NCBI GenBank assembly: GCA_963802095.1
Contig: CAWDHI010000001.1
Coordinates: 124,001-188,000 of the forward strand
Reading direction: 5' to 3'
DNA: 64,000 bases
Source of the DNA: CAVVEQ01 sp963802095
GTDB lineage: Bacteria; Chloroflexota; Anaerolineae; Anaerolineales; Anaerolineaceae
Position numbers and translations under genes: made by a program. The notes under the pieces were generated by a model, which saw nothing but the letters and a program-made list of their open reading frames with translations, was not told the DNA's origin and made no database searches. This document shows positions 16,672-25,530 of this stretch, piece after piece; the first letter of the stretch is position 1; every line of letters starts with the position of its first letter.

Positions 16672-17817
16672 CTAGTTGTGCTTGCGGAGGAAAGCAGGGA
16701 TATCCAGGTTACTTGGGTCCACCACTTTCGGTTCGTAATTCACACTTAGCATTGTCGGTTCATTCGGTTGTGCAATTGCGTGGACAAGGTCCTGAACCGC
16801 TGCGCCCAGAACCGCCGGTTCCTTGCGAGTTTCCATGCGGGGCAGGAAGGTGCGCAAGCCGGCGGAATCAAAACCCGTAGCAATTACTGTGATACGAAGA
16901 TCGTCTCCCAGGTTGTCGTCGATCACTGCTCCGAAGATCAGGTTAACATCCGGGTGGGCGGTTTCCTTGATGATTGCAGCCGCGGTATTTACCTCGAAGA
17001 GGGTCATTCCCGGACCGCCGGTAACATTGAAGAGGATACCGCGGGCTCCATCAATGGTGATATCCAGGAGCTTGCTGGTGATGGCTTGCTCTGCCGCCAA
17101 ACGAGCGCGATCTTCACCGGAAGCCTGGCCAACCGCCATGAGAGCTGCTCCGCCTTCGGACATGATGGTCCGAACGTCCGCAAAGTCCAGGTTTATGAGC
17201 CCGGGAACTGTGATCAGCTCGGAGATGCCCTGGATGCCTTGCCGGAGCACATCATCAGCCTTTTGAAAGGCGTCCTGAAGGCTGGCCTTCTTATCGACGA
17301 TCTGAAGCAAGCGGTCATTGGGGATGCAGATGAGCGTATCGGCAACTTCCTTCATCTTCACCAATCCTTGCTCGGCGGATTGTTGACGCTTGGTGCCTTC
17401 AAAGGTGAATGGGCGTGTTACCACACCGATGGTGAGCGCGCCGATCTCCTTGGAGATCTGAGAGATGATCGGAGCTGCACCAGTTCCCGTACCGCCACCC
17501 AAACCGGCAGTAACGAACACCATATCGCTGCCCTTGAGGACCTCATAGATCTCTTCCGCGGATTCCTCGGCTGCTTTACGCCCGACATCCGGGTTGCTGC
17601 CAGCTCCAAGTCCGCGGGTGACCTTGTCTCCAATACGGACGCGAGTGCCGGCTTTTGAACAAAGAAGGGCCTGGGCATCAGTATTCACCGTGATGAACTC
17701 GATCCCGGTCAGGCCTTCATCTATCATGCGGTTGACTGCGTTACAGCCACCGCCGCCAACGCCGATCACTTTGATCCGGGCGAAGGCTTCCGACATTTGA
17801 TTCTTACTAGTCTCCAT
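16672..17817 (-). CDS. ftsZ: Cell division protein FtsZ
   Basis: A protein of 381 residues. The tubulin signature GGGTGTG is seen in GLGGGTGTGAAPII, and the T7 synergy loop in NLDFADVRTIM. The C-terminal tail ends with a short conserved peptide, IPAFLRKHN, that contacts FtsA. It polymerises with GTP into the Z-ring. The start at 17817 (METSKNQ) is set by AGGAGG upstream. The frame to 17841 lacks support. It is the last gene of the dcw operon, 65 bases after ftsA, and a small GC hairpin (17858-17875) lies in that gap. Confidence 0.98.
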   Translation of the reverse strand: METSKNQMSEAFARIKVIGVGGGGCNAVNRMIDEGLTGIEFITVNTDAQALLCSKAGTRVRIGDKVTRGLGAGSNPDVGRKAAEESAEEIYEVLKGSDMVFVTAGLGGGTGTGAAPIISQISKEIGALTIGVVTRPFTFEGTKRQQSAEQGLVKMKEVADTLICIPNDRLLQIVDKKASLQDAFQKADDVLRQGIQGISELITVPGLINLDFADVRTIMSEGGAALMAVGQASGEDRARLAAEQAITSKLLDITIDGARGILFNVTGGPGMTLFEVNTAAAIIKETAHPDVNLIFGAVIDDNLGDDLRITVIATGFDSAGLRTFLPRMETRKEPAVLGAAVQDLVHAIAQPNEPTMLSVNYEPKVVDPSNLDIPAFLRKHN

Positions 17818-17882
17818 TTTTCCTCCTAATGTGTGCAACATGGTCTGAGTCGATTAACTGGCCCCTCCAGGCCAGGGTAATC

Positions 17883-19118
17883 CTACGGAAGCATCCTTTT
17901 GGCAAAATCCCGCATTTTATCGATCCAAACGGGATTGATCCCTCTCGGAAGATGCATCTTGGCTTTTGGCTCCATTACCTGGTTCATGAGCATTGCCCAA
18001 CGTAACAATCCAACACTGGTGGAGTAGGCGGGCGATTGCAGCTGATCCACCAACCCGACCAGGTTTTCCGGGCGTGCCACGCGCACTGGCAGACCGGTGA
18101 CCTGGCTGGCGATATTGCGAATACCGGGTAGAAGGCTGGATCCGCCGGTGAGGACCATCCCCGCAGGCAGCAACCCGTCATACCCAGAGCGTTTGATCTC
18201 CTGCTGTACCAACTGAAATATCTCTTCCACGCGGGCTTCAATGATATTGGCCAGGTCTTTGCGGCTGACCTGCTCGGCATGGTCATCACCAAAAGCGCGC
18301 ACGGTGAAGGTATCTTCTTTTTGGATATCAGCCTGAACAGCATAGCCGTATTGCTTCTTGACATCCTCTGCCTGGGAAAGTGGAAGGCGTAACCCGTGGG
18401 CGATATCGTTGGTGATAAGTGCACCGGCAACCGGGATCACCATCGTATGCCAAACATCACCGTCAATATAGATGGCAATATCCGTCGTGCCACCTCCAAT
18501 ATCGCAAACGACGCTTCCCATTTCACGCTCGGTCTCGGTCAGGACTACTTCTCCAGACGCGAGAGGATTAAGCACAAAATGTGAAACATTCACGCCGGCT
18601 GCCTGCACGCATTGGCGGATATTCTCCACCGTGGATTCCCCTGCGGTGATAATGTGTGCTTCCACTTCCAAGCGGTACCCGTGCATCCCGATGGGGGTAC
18701 GGATACCAGTCTGGCCGTCCACGGTAAATCCACGCTGAACCACATGGATGATCTCACGGTTGTGCGGGATAGCCACCGCCTGGGCGGCATCCAGGGCTCG
18801 AGCGATATCGTCCTGATCGATGACACCCCCGGAAATCCCGGCGACCCCGCGGCTATTCACCGAGGAGACATGGGAGCCAGCCAGGCTGACCAGGGCGGAG
18901 GTGATCTCCAGCCCGGAAGTACGTTGGGATTTTTCTATGGAACGGGTGATCGCCTGCGAGGCTGCGGCGAGGTCTACGATAATTCCTTTTTTCAGACCCT
19001 GGGAGGGCTCAATCCCCACCCCAAGAATGCGCAGGCGGTTTTCTCCTTCGATGCGACCGACCAGGCTGCATACTTTGGTTGTTCCCAGATCGATACCGAC
19101 GACAATCATTTCATCCAT
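17883..19118 (-). CDS. ftsA: Cell division protein FtsA
   Basis: A protein of 411 residues of the actin fold. The phosphate-1 loop is GIDLGTTKVCSLVG near the start, phosphate-2 is CDIGGGTTDIAIY, and the adenosine motif is VLTGGSSLLPGI. It has the SHS2/1C domain after the first loop. It anchors FtsZ to the membrane. The C-terminus ends IDKMRDFAKRMLP, a basic amphipathic membrane-binding helix. It lies 12 bases after ftsQ in the operon. Confidence 0.97.
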   Translation of the reverse strand: MDEMIVVGIDLGTTKVCSLVGRIEGENRLRILGVGIEPSQGLKKGIIVDLAAASQAITRSIEKSQRTSGLEITSALVSLAGSHVSSVNSRGVAGISGGVIDQDDIARALDAAQAVAIPHNREIIHVVQRGFTVDGQTGIRTPIGMHGYRLEVEAHIITAGESTVENIRQCVQAAGVNVSHFVLNPLASGEVVLTETEREMGSVVCDIGGGTTDIAIYIDGDVWHTMVIPVAGALITNDIAHGLRLPLSQAEDVKKQYGYAVQADIQKEDTFTVRAFGDDHAEQVSRKDLANIIEARVEEIFQLVQQEIKRSGYDGLLPAGMVLTGGSSLLPGIRNIASQVTGLPVRVARPENLVGLVDQLQSPAYSTSVGLLRWAMLMNQVMEPKAKMHLPRGINPVWIDKMRDFAKRMLP

Positions 19119-19130
19119 AAGGTTCTACTC

Positions 19131-20264
19131 CTAACGGTAGAAAGGCGCATCCACGTGTTCTACACTTATCATCGATGGAGTCACCCCTTGCTTCTTTAGT
19201 TCTCCTACAACTGCGTTGTAGATCACCATTTGCTGGTCGATCTTCGCAGTACTTAACCCAATATAAACCGCCCAACCATTTGAATCCACCCAGCCCAGCC
19301 CGTCAGAATCACTATAGGCAAGGAGTGTGCCGGGTGGCATTATTCCATTCAGCTTGTTTATCGCTGCAAGGATGGTGGCGTCCATCTGACTGATCATCTC
19401 ATCCGGGGCGGGCGTTTTGGCCGCGATCGGTACTACCTCGCTGGAAAGCTCCTGGAGGATATCGTTGCTGACCTTCGATACCAGCGGGGGAGCCCCAGCG
19501 CCCTGAACTGTGATAGCGGGGGTGGCATCTCCCCGGGCGGGGAAAATGAACCCGTCTTGATCTATCCACATGGTCTTCCCGTTAAAAGTCCAGGCAAGCA
19601 CAGGGGCGCGTTCGTTAACCGATAACTTAACCTTTGCGGGTAAGGTGACCTGGATCTTGACGTTCGCCAGATCCGGGTAATCGGTTGCGAGTTTCATGCG
19701 CAAAGCGGCTGCATCGATGGCATAAATCCTTTTATTGGAAACACCCAGGTCTTTTGCTACTTCCTCGGTATTCAAGCGTTGCAGACCTTCAATCGTCATT
19801 CCGCTGACCTTCATCTGTGGAGAGAAAAGGAAGAATCCTATACAAGCCATCATGAATAATGTAAGTGCACCGGAGAGGAACCGCCAGCCGATGTGGATCG
19901 GCGCGATAACCGGGAGGCGGACTTCCGTCCCGGTGGAAGCCAGGGTCATCGTATACGCCTTCCGTACGCTGGATTTTTCAACTTTCCGTGGGGGAGCCAC
20001 CTGGGCACCAAAACGGCTGGTAACAGGAGGCATGTGGTGTACCCGGCGGGGAATCGTGTGGCTGGTGGGATTATTCACCTTCGTCGATGGTTTGAAAGGC
20101 GGAGGTGAAGGCATGACCGGACGGAATGCGTGAGGGTCTGCAGCTTCCTTGGGTGTGTTCTGGATATTCTGCCGCGCATTATCGACGTTATCGACGGCTT
20201 TTTGTGCTCGTTTTTGACGGAGCAACTGGGAACGGGGAGTGGAGGAGGACTTAAAGGGGTTCAT
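19131..20264 (-). CDS. ftsQ: Cell division protein FtsQ/DivIB
   Basis: A protein of 377 residues. A long basic cytoplasmic N-terminus (about 130 residues, rich in Pro and Lys/Arg) is followed by one membrane helix (LSGALTLFMMACIGFFLF), then an extracellular POTRA domain (MTIEGLQRLNTEEVAKDLGVS) and the FtsQ/DivIB beta domain. It joins FtsL and FtsI in the divisome. The cytoplasmic part is longer than in most relatives. It overlaps the end of ddl by 14 bases, implying coupled translation. Confidence 0.93.
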   Translation of the reverse strand: MNPFKSSSTPRSQLLRQKRAQKAVDNVDNARQNIQNTPKEAADPHAFRPVMPSPPPFKPSTKVNNPTSHTIPRRVHHMPPVTSRFGAQVAPPRKVEKSSVRKAYTMTLASTGTEVRLPVIAPIHIGWRFLSGALTLFMMACIGFFLFSPQMKVSGMTIEGLQRLNTEEVAKDLGVSNKRIYAIDAAALRMKLATDYPDLANVKIQVTLPAKVKLSVNERAPVLAWTFNGKTMWIDQDGFIFPARGDATPAITVQGAGAPPLVSKVSNDILQELSSEVVPIAAKTPAPDEMISQMDATILAAINKLNGIMPPGTLLAYSDSDGLGWVDSNGWAVYIGLSTAKIDQQMVIYNAVVGELKKQGVTPSMISVEHVDAPFYR

Positions 20265-21366
20265 TGCTGCTCCGATAAGTCCTTGCGGTTTGGTCCCTAT
20301 CCGATTTTCGTTCCAATGCCAGCTCGATCAACTTTGCGACCAAATCAGCATATTTCAAACCGGTTGCTTCCCATAGTTTTGGGTACATGCTGATGCTGGT
20401 GAACCCCGGAATGGTGTTCAGCTCGTTGAGGTAGACCATTGAGGATTTCTTATCCAATAAGAAATCCACCCTGGCCATACCTGAGCAATCGATCGCTTTG
20501 TATGCCTCAACTGCATATGCTCGGATGCGGGACATTAATCCGGAATCCAAATCAGCTGGGATGACCAACCCTGAAGTGTTGTCAATATATTTTGCGTTGT
20601 AGTCATAGAATTCGCGCGAGGGGAGGATTTCTCCGGCGATGGAAGCCTGGGGGTCATCGTTTCCCAAAACAGAAACTTCTATCTCCCGTGCATCCACACC
20701 ATGTTCAATTAGAATGCGGCGGTCGAATTGGGCGGCTTCCAATAACCCTTCCACCAGGTCGGAGCGGTTGCGGCACTTGGAAACACCCACCGATGATCCC
20801 AGGTTTGCCGGTTTGACAAATAACGGGTAGGGGCTCATCCTTTCAATATCTGCTATCGCAGATTCCATTTGGTCTGCCAGATGACGACGGGTGACAAGTA
20901 TGGATTCCACCACTGGGATACCGCGTGAACGCATTACTTCCTTGAACACACCTTTATCCATGCCTGCTGAAGAACCCAACACACCCGCTCCCACGTAAGC
21001 CAGGTCGGCCATTTCCAGCAAACCTTGCAGGGTGCCATCTTCACCAAACGTACCGTGCAGTACTGGAAAGACAACATCGATCTCACTGATCGGTAAAAGA
21101 CCGGATGGGGATACTTCATAGAGCCAAGGATTACCTGGCTCATGCCGGAGGGTGGCTGCTTTCAGATTGGTTAGCTCGTTCATTTCTAATGCTGTGATGA
21201 CATCCACACCTGTGAACCATTTTCCCTCGCGGGTGATCCCCACCTGGGTGACATCGTAACGGGTAGGGTCGAGAACCGAAAGTACCGAGCGGGCGGACAT
21301 GAGCGAGACATCGTACTCGCCGGAGCGGCCGCCGAAGAGAACAAGTACCTGTATCTTCGCGCTCAT
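20251..21366 (-). CDS. ddl: D-alanine--D-alanine ligase
   Basis: A protein of 371 residues. It starts MSAKIQVLVLFGGRSGEYDVSL, the Ddl N-terminal signature. The ATP-grasp core includes FVKPANLGSSVGVSK and the C-terminal ARVDFLL and NELNTIPGFTSISMYPKL motifs that bind Mg and D-Ala. It makes the D-Ala-D-Ala dipeptide for MurF. The ATG at 21366 overlaps the murB stop as ATGA. The frame to 21414 is inside murB. The usual Tyr/Phe specificity residue was not resolved here. Confidence 0.96.
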   Translation of the reverse strand: MSAKIQVLVLFGGRSGEYDVSLMSARSVLSVLDPTRYDVTQVGITREGKWFTGVDVITALEMNELTNLKAATLRHEPGNPWLYEVSPSGLLPISEIDVVFPVLHGTFGEDGTLQGLLEMADLAYVGAGVLGSSAGMDKGVFKEVMRSRGIPVVESILVTRRHLADQMESAIADIERMSPYPLFVKPANLGSSVGVSKCRNRSDLVEGLLEAAQFDRRILIEHGVDAREIEVSVLGNDDPQASIAGEILPSREFYDYNAKYIDNTSGLVIPADLDSGLMSRIRAYAVEAYKAIDCSGMARVDFLLDKKSSMVYLNELNTIPGFTSISMYPKLWEATGLKYADLVAKLIELALERKSDRDQTARTYRSSNEPL

Positions 21367-22322
21367 GACACCACTCCGATGCCGGGGTCGACTGAGGACC
21401 AATCCCCGACCCACTCGATCTCCAACTGCAGCTCGACGCCAGATTTCTGTTTCACAACCTTCTGTACTTCCTGAATGACCTGGTAATAATCCATGGCGGT
21501 GGCGTTTTCTGTGTTAACGAAGAAATTCGCATGGATTGGGCTCACTTCCACGCCCCCGATCTGAAACCCTTTCAGTCCAGCCGCTTCGATGAGCCTGCCA
21601 GCTTTATCGCCTTTGGGATTCTTAAACATCGACCCCATTGAAGCTCCTGGTGGCTGGGTGGAGCGGCGAATTTCGGAATATTCAGACATCTTGGTCTGGA
21701 TATCCTCCCGCTTTCCCGATGTCACAGCTAAGCGTGTCGCAAGGATGATGACATCCTTCAACCCGCGCTTGAGAACGCTGCAGCGGTATTCGAAAGCCAT
21801 TTTCGCCGCATCCCAGGTTTCCCTGCCAGAAGTTCGACTGATGACATCTGCTTCGATGAAATGGGTGCTGATATCCTTTCCATGTGCGCCGGCATTTCCA
21901 TAGACAGCACCGCCTATTGAGCCAGGGATCGTACCTGCCCATTCAAGAGAAGCAAAATTCCGCAGCATACACTGGCGGGCGACGGTGCCAATGTTGGCGC
22001 CGCTCTCAACCCATACGGTGGGGGGTTCCATGTGACCATCGATCTTAATCGTATGGGCGTGATTGATAATGACCACCCCGGGGTAACCCTTATCACTGAC
22101 CAGGATGTTCGCTCCGGTTCCGAATACGCGGAAGGGAATTTCCATCTCCCAGAGTTTTGAGGCCATGGTTGCCAGATCATACGCCGATTGAGCGATGAGA
22201 AATCCATCCGCCGGACCGCCAACATGCGCAGTGGTATAGTTCGCCAGGTGAACATTTTCCTGCAATCGTTCACCGAAAGCGCTACGCAATGCGGTCAGGT
22301 CCGTTTTGAGCTTCAATCCCAT
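21363..22322 (-). CDS. murB: UDP-N-acetylenolpyruvoylglucosamine reductase MurB
   Basis: A protein of 319 residues. The FAD-binding fold shows NYTTAHVGGPADGFL and GTGANILVSDKGYPGVVI, then GTIPGSIGGAVYGNAGAHG. The catalytic Ser-type motif is PPGASMGSMFKNP and the last Glu region is GVEVSPIHANFFVN, so this is a type II (Ser) MurB. It makes UDP-MurNAc. It follows the small ORF by 5 bases and is coupled to ddl by ATGA. Confidence 0.96.
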   Translation of the reverse strand: MGLKLKTDLTALRSAFGERLQENVHLANYTTAHVGGPADGFLIAQSAYDLATMASKLWEMEIPFRVFGTGANILVSDKGYPGVVIINHAHTIKIDGHMEPPTVWVESGANIGTVARQCMLRNFASLEWAGTIPGSIGGAVYGNAGAHGKDISTHFIEADVISRTSGRETWDAAKMAFEYRCSVLKRGLKDVIILATRLAVTSGKREDIQTKMSEYSEIRRSTQPPGASMGSMFKNPKGDKAGRLIEAAGLKGFQIGGVEVSPIHANFFVNTENATAMDYYQVIQEVQKVVKQKSGVELQLEIEWVGDWSSVDPGIGVVS

Positions 22323-22327
22323 ATCCT

Positions 22328-22504
22328 TTAGAGCGTATTGATCCTATCGATCAACCGGTGAACCAGCTCTTCCTTCTGCTGACCGCTGGTTGGTGAGGAG
22401 GTGGCATGCTTTTTGGGATCAAGCGGATCCTTGGAGGTGATGAACTTCAACTCCGGCAGAACCATGAACTGATCCTTCTGTGGTTTGTTGGCTTTATCCG
22501 TCAT
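22328..22504 (-). CDS. Small conserved-looking ORF (58 residues) between murC and murB
   Basis: From ATG 22504 it encodes a charged, soluble peptide of 58 residues (MTDKANKPQKDQF to IDRINTL) with no Cys or membrane segment. GAGGTGA stands at the right distance from the ATG. It overlaps the murC stop by 11 bases and ends 5 bases before murB, so it fits the operon's coupling pattern. The C-terminal half (KEELVHRLIDRINTL) could be an amphipathic helix. I do not recognise the family. It may only be a coupling ORF. Confidence 0.55.
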   Translation of the reverse strand: MTDKANKPQKDQFMVLPELKFITSKDPLDPKKHATSSPTSGQQKEELVHRLIDRINTL

Positions 22505-23888
22505 TTCTTTCACCTCTTTCTTTAAGAGCACTAAAGACGCCGGCAGAAATTCGGTCGGCATCCCCGGCAGATAGCACCAGGAGGACATCTCCAGGTTGCA
22601 GTTGTTGAAGTAGCAGTATCTGTGCCAATTCCAGCGATTCTGCAAATTGGACACGCGGGTGATTCATTTTTTGGACAATTGAAGCCGCAGAATATGAATT
22701 GCCGGATTCTCTGGCTGCGTAGATTTCGGTGACGATGACCTGGTCCGCATCTTCGAAAGATTGGGCGAATTCCTCTTCCAGAGCCTGTACTCGGGAGAAT
22801 GTGTGCGGCTGCCAAACCGCCCAAATTCTCCGGCCGGGGTAACAGCTGCGCGCTGCCTGTAAGGTTGTTCGGATCTCTGTGGGGTGGTGGGCGTAATCGT
22901 CAATCACCACCACTCCGCCAGCCTCTCCCCGCACCTCAAAGCGCCGCCCGGCACCGTGGAATTCACTCAATGCCTGGGCGGCAGGAATCGGATCCAACCC
23001 AAGCTGGTGAACGAGCGCAAGCACAGCAGCGGCATTGCGCATATTGTGCTCCCCGGGAACAGCCAGATCGACCTGGCAAAGGAACTCAGCCTGCCTGCCA
23101 TCATGCTGTCGAAGCAGTGAGAAGGTGTACCCACCCTGTTGGTTGATGGCTGCCTCACTGATGCGGTAATCAGCGGCTGGATGCGTGCCAAAAGTGACCG
23201 CCATGGTGCCGGCCAGCGCATCATCGATTAAGCTGTATGTACGAGGCTCATCCCGGTTGAGGACCAACAAACCGCCAGGCTGACATTTTTGGATGAACCG
23301 GACAAAGGCTGCCCGGTATTCTTCAAAGGTGGGGAAACAATCCGGGTGATCGTGTTCGAGGAAGGTGACGATCGCAACCCGAGGCTCGAGCCCGAGGAAC
23401 ATATTGTCATATTCATCGGCTTCAATCACGAAGAAATTACCTTCACCATAATGCGCATTCAGACCAAGATCTCGGACCTCGCTACCCAAGACGAAAGAGG
23501 GATCCTTGCCCAAGCTGGAGAGAACCCAGGCTGCCATGGCGGTGGTGGTGGTTTTCCCATGTGTCCCGGCAATTGCCAGGACATCCTGGCCGCGGGTTAG
23601 CTCGGCGAGCATCTGGTAGCGCTTAAATACGGGTATACCGGCGTTTCTGGCTGCAATCACTTCCGGGTTCTCGTCCCTGACTGCAGAGGAACGGATCACG
23701 ATATCTGCACCGACCACATTCTTCGCATCATGACCGGTCACCACGTGAGCTCCAATCGATTGCAGCTCCTGGGCTTGAGGGGATAAAACCATGTCCGACC
23801 CACTGACAGTATGTCCTTTTTCCACCAGGACCCGAGCAATGGCGGACAACCCTGTCCCTCCGATTCCGATAAAGTGATAGTGAGTCAT
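22494..23888 (-). CDS. murC: UDP-N-acetylmuramate--L-alanine ligase MurC
   Basis: A protein of 464 residues. The N-terminal Rossmann motif is HFIGIGGTGLSAIARVL, the ATP loop is GTHGKTTTTAMAAWVL, and the central domain has EADEYDNMFL and FLEHDHPDCF. The C-terminal domain has DDYAHHPTEI. It adds L-Ala to UDP-MurNAc. It follows the CvpA-like gene with an overlap of one base (TAATGA) and is itself overlapped by the small ORF. Confidence 0.97.
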   Translation of the reverse strand: MTHYHFIGIGGTGLSAIARVLVEKGHTVSGSDMVLSPQAQELQSIGAHVVTGHDAKNVVGADIVIRSSAVRDENPEVIAARNAGIPVFKRYQMLAELTRGQDVLAIAGTHGKTTTTAMAAWVLSSLGKDPSFVLGSEVRDLGLNAHYGEGNFFVIEADEYDNMFLGLEPRVAIVTFLEHDHPDCFPTFEEYRAAFVRFIQKCQPGGLLVLNRDEPRTYSLIDDALAGTMAVTFGTHPAADYRISEAAINQQGGYTFSLLRQHDGRQAEFLCQVDLAVPGEHNMRNAAAVLALVHQLGLDPIPAAQALSEFHGAGRRFEVRGEAGGVVVIDDYAHHPTEIRTTLQAARSCYPGRRIWAVWQPHTFSRVQALEEEFAQSFEDADQVIVTEIYAARESGNSYSAASIVQKMNHPRVQFAESLELAQILLLQQLQPGDVLLVLSAGDADRISAGVFSALKERGERNDG

Positions 23889-24433
23889 TAGATGAAAGCT
23901 CCTATCACGATAACGAAAGCGATTACTAGGGCGAAGTAGATCCCTGGCGGGGTGAGCACGGCAGGGGGTAACCGGTTGATCATGTTCAGGGTCAATGCAC
24001 CACCCGGAAGAGAGGGATCGGGCGCGATCATGAATGGAAAGGGATATCCTGCTGAATTCAAATAGAAAAGGATACTGCCGACGATAAGATAGCCGTTCAA
24101 AGCGCCCAAGGCAGTTCCCCAGAATAGATTGCGAAACCTGCTGACCGGGTGCATTCCTTCAGTACGTAAAACCACTTGGGGAAGGGTGGGTGTGACATAT
24201 CCCATGATTACTACGATCAACAATACGCCGCTACGCATGATAAACCGGGTGGTGGGATTGGCTGAAAGCACCATGTTTCGATAGAAAGGCACATATGTTT
24301 CCAACAGAAGGTTTAGGAAAATACCTACAATTGCGCTGAGCGAAACGATGAATTCCTTGGTTCTTCCCCGGGTGGCACCGATGACCGCGAGAAGAGCGAA
24401 GAATATCCAGAAGAGTGAGAAGAAGCTGATCAT
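23888..24433 (-). CDS. CvpA-like membrane protein in the dcw operon
   Basis: A protein of about 181 residues with four to five hydrophobic segments. The first part (FALLAVIGATRGRTKEFIVSLSAIVGIFLNLL) resembles the CvpA/colicin V production family (RGxxKE after the first helix). The ATG at 24433 overlaps the murG stop as TAATG and has AAGGAG eight bases upstream. A GTG at 24442 is possible but overlaps that site. Its place between murG and murC suggests an envelope role. CvpA-like proteins are not usual members of dcw clusters. Function inferred only by family. Confidence 0.65.
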   Translation of the reverse strand: MISFFSLFWIFFALLAVIGATRGRTKEFIVSLSAIVGIFLNLLLETYVPFYRNMVLSANPTTRFIMRSGVLLIVVIMGYVTPTLPQVVLRTEGMHPVSRFRNLFWGTALGALNGYLIVGSILFYLNSAGYPFPFMIAPDPSLPGGALTLNMINRLPPAVLTPPGIYFALVIAFVIVIGAFI

Positions 24434-25530
24434 TATCCGCACTCCTTCTTCCTGGCAGTTTCGAGAATGAGATCCGCAATCCCCCGCGCGGCATCCGGGC
24501 GTGCGATGGCTCCCATGGAAGAAACCATTTTCTCGATCCTGCCCTTATTCGAAAGCAATTCCTTGATCTTATCCGTGAGCATTAGTGGCAGGAATTTATC
24601 TTCGATGATCACTGCGCCACCCGCATTCACCAGGTGGTCGGCATTGACTTTTTGATAACGCCAGGCATATGGATATGGCACCAGAATGGCAGGGAGGTCG
24701 AAGAAGGGAAGTTCTCCCAGGGTGGAGGCACCCGCCCGGCAGACGACCAGGTCAGCAGCAGCGAGAGCGGTTCCCATTTCCTCGTGCAGGTAAGGGAAGG
24801 GGAAATAATTTGCTCTCAATTCCTCATCAAGACTGGCCGCGGCGAAGGATACACTTTCCCAATCCAGTTGACCGGTGAGATGAACCACCTGGTAACTTGC
24901 CAGGAGTTCATTCAAGCTGGCAAGGACGGCCTGGTTGATCGATCGTGCTCCTTTGCTGCCGCCGTAAATTAAGATCGCCGATTTCACTGTATTCAATCCG
25001 AGAGACGCTTTGGCTTCATCCTGGGGGATTCGATTGAAATCGTTTCTGAGGGGATAACCAGTGATCACGATATGTTTGTGATGTCGAAAGAACGCTGCGG
25101 ATTCGTCAGCAGAGAGCGCGATTGAATCGGCGAATCTAGCCAGAAATTTTAGTGCGAGGCCTGGTTCGATATCTGGAACATACAGTGTGATTGGGTACCG
25201 CCTGCCGGCGTAAGCCATGGGCGCAGCCACATAACCCCCGGTGAAGAAGAGAACATCCGGTTGGAACTCGTTCAGGATTTTCCCGGAGGCGCGAATACCC
25301 TTCGCAAGCTGGGAGATATTTCCGGGCAATTTACGCAGACCCACACCGTGGAGCCCCGCGGCGGGTATGGCACGGTAGGGGAGATTACGACGGGTCACCA
25401 GGTCAGCTTCCATGCCGCCTTCACTCCCAACCCAGAGTATCTCGGAAATCCTGTTACCGAGTGCGTCCAGAACGGACAGAGCGGGGTACACGCCCCCGCC
25501 GGTCCCCCCGGCGCAGATCAACAACCGCAT
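24433..25530 (-). CDS. murG: UDP-GlcNAc:lipid I transferase MurG
   Basis: A protein of about 365 residues. The N-terminal Gly loop is CAGGTGGGVYPALSVLDAL. The C-terminal nucleotide-binding domain shows VVCRAGASTLGELPFFDLPAILVPYPYAW. It is a GT28 enzyme on the inner membrane face and makes lipid II. The ATG at 25530 (MRLLICAGG) is favoured over the GTG at 25539, with GGGAG upstream. The first 77 bases are also the end of ftsW in another frame. Confidence 0.95.
   Translation of the reverse strand: MRLLICAGGTGGGVYPALSVLDALGNRISEILWVGSEGGMEADLVTRRNLPYRAIPAAGLHGVGLRKLPGNISQLAKGIRASGKILNEFQPDVLFFTGGYVAAPMAYAGRRYPITLYVPDIEPGLALKFLARFADSIALSADESAAFFRHHKHIVITGYPLRNDFNRIPQDEAKASLGLNTVKSAILIYGGSKGARSINQAVLASLNELLASYQVVHLTGQLDWESVSFAAASLDEELRANYFPFPYLHEEMGTALAAADLVVCRAGASTLGELPFFDLPAILVPYPYAWRYQKVNADHLVNAGGAVIIEDKFLPLMLTDKIKELLSNKGRIEKMVSSMGAIARPDAARGIADLILETARKKECG

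Noticed and set aside
16768..17658. A 296-codon plus-strand frame opposite ftsZ
   Set aside because: It is antisense to ftsZ, which has all its motifs. The frame has the low-complexity look of a shadow.
17858..17875. CTGGCC..GGCCAG hairpin before ftsZ as a terminator
   Set aside because: No T tract follows on either strand and the genes are otherwise coupled. It may be an RNA processing site at most.
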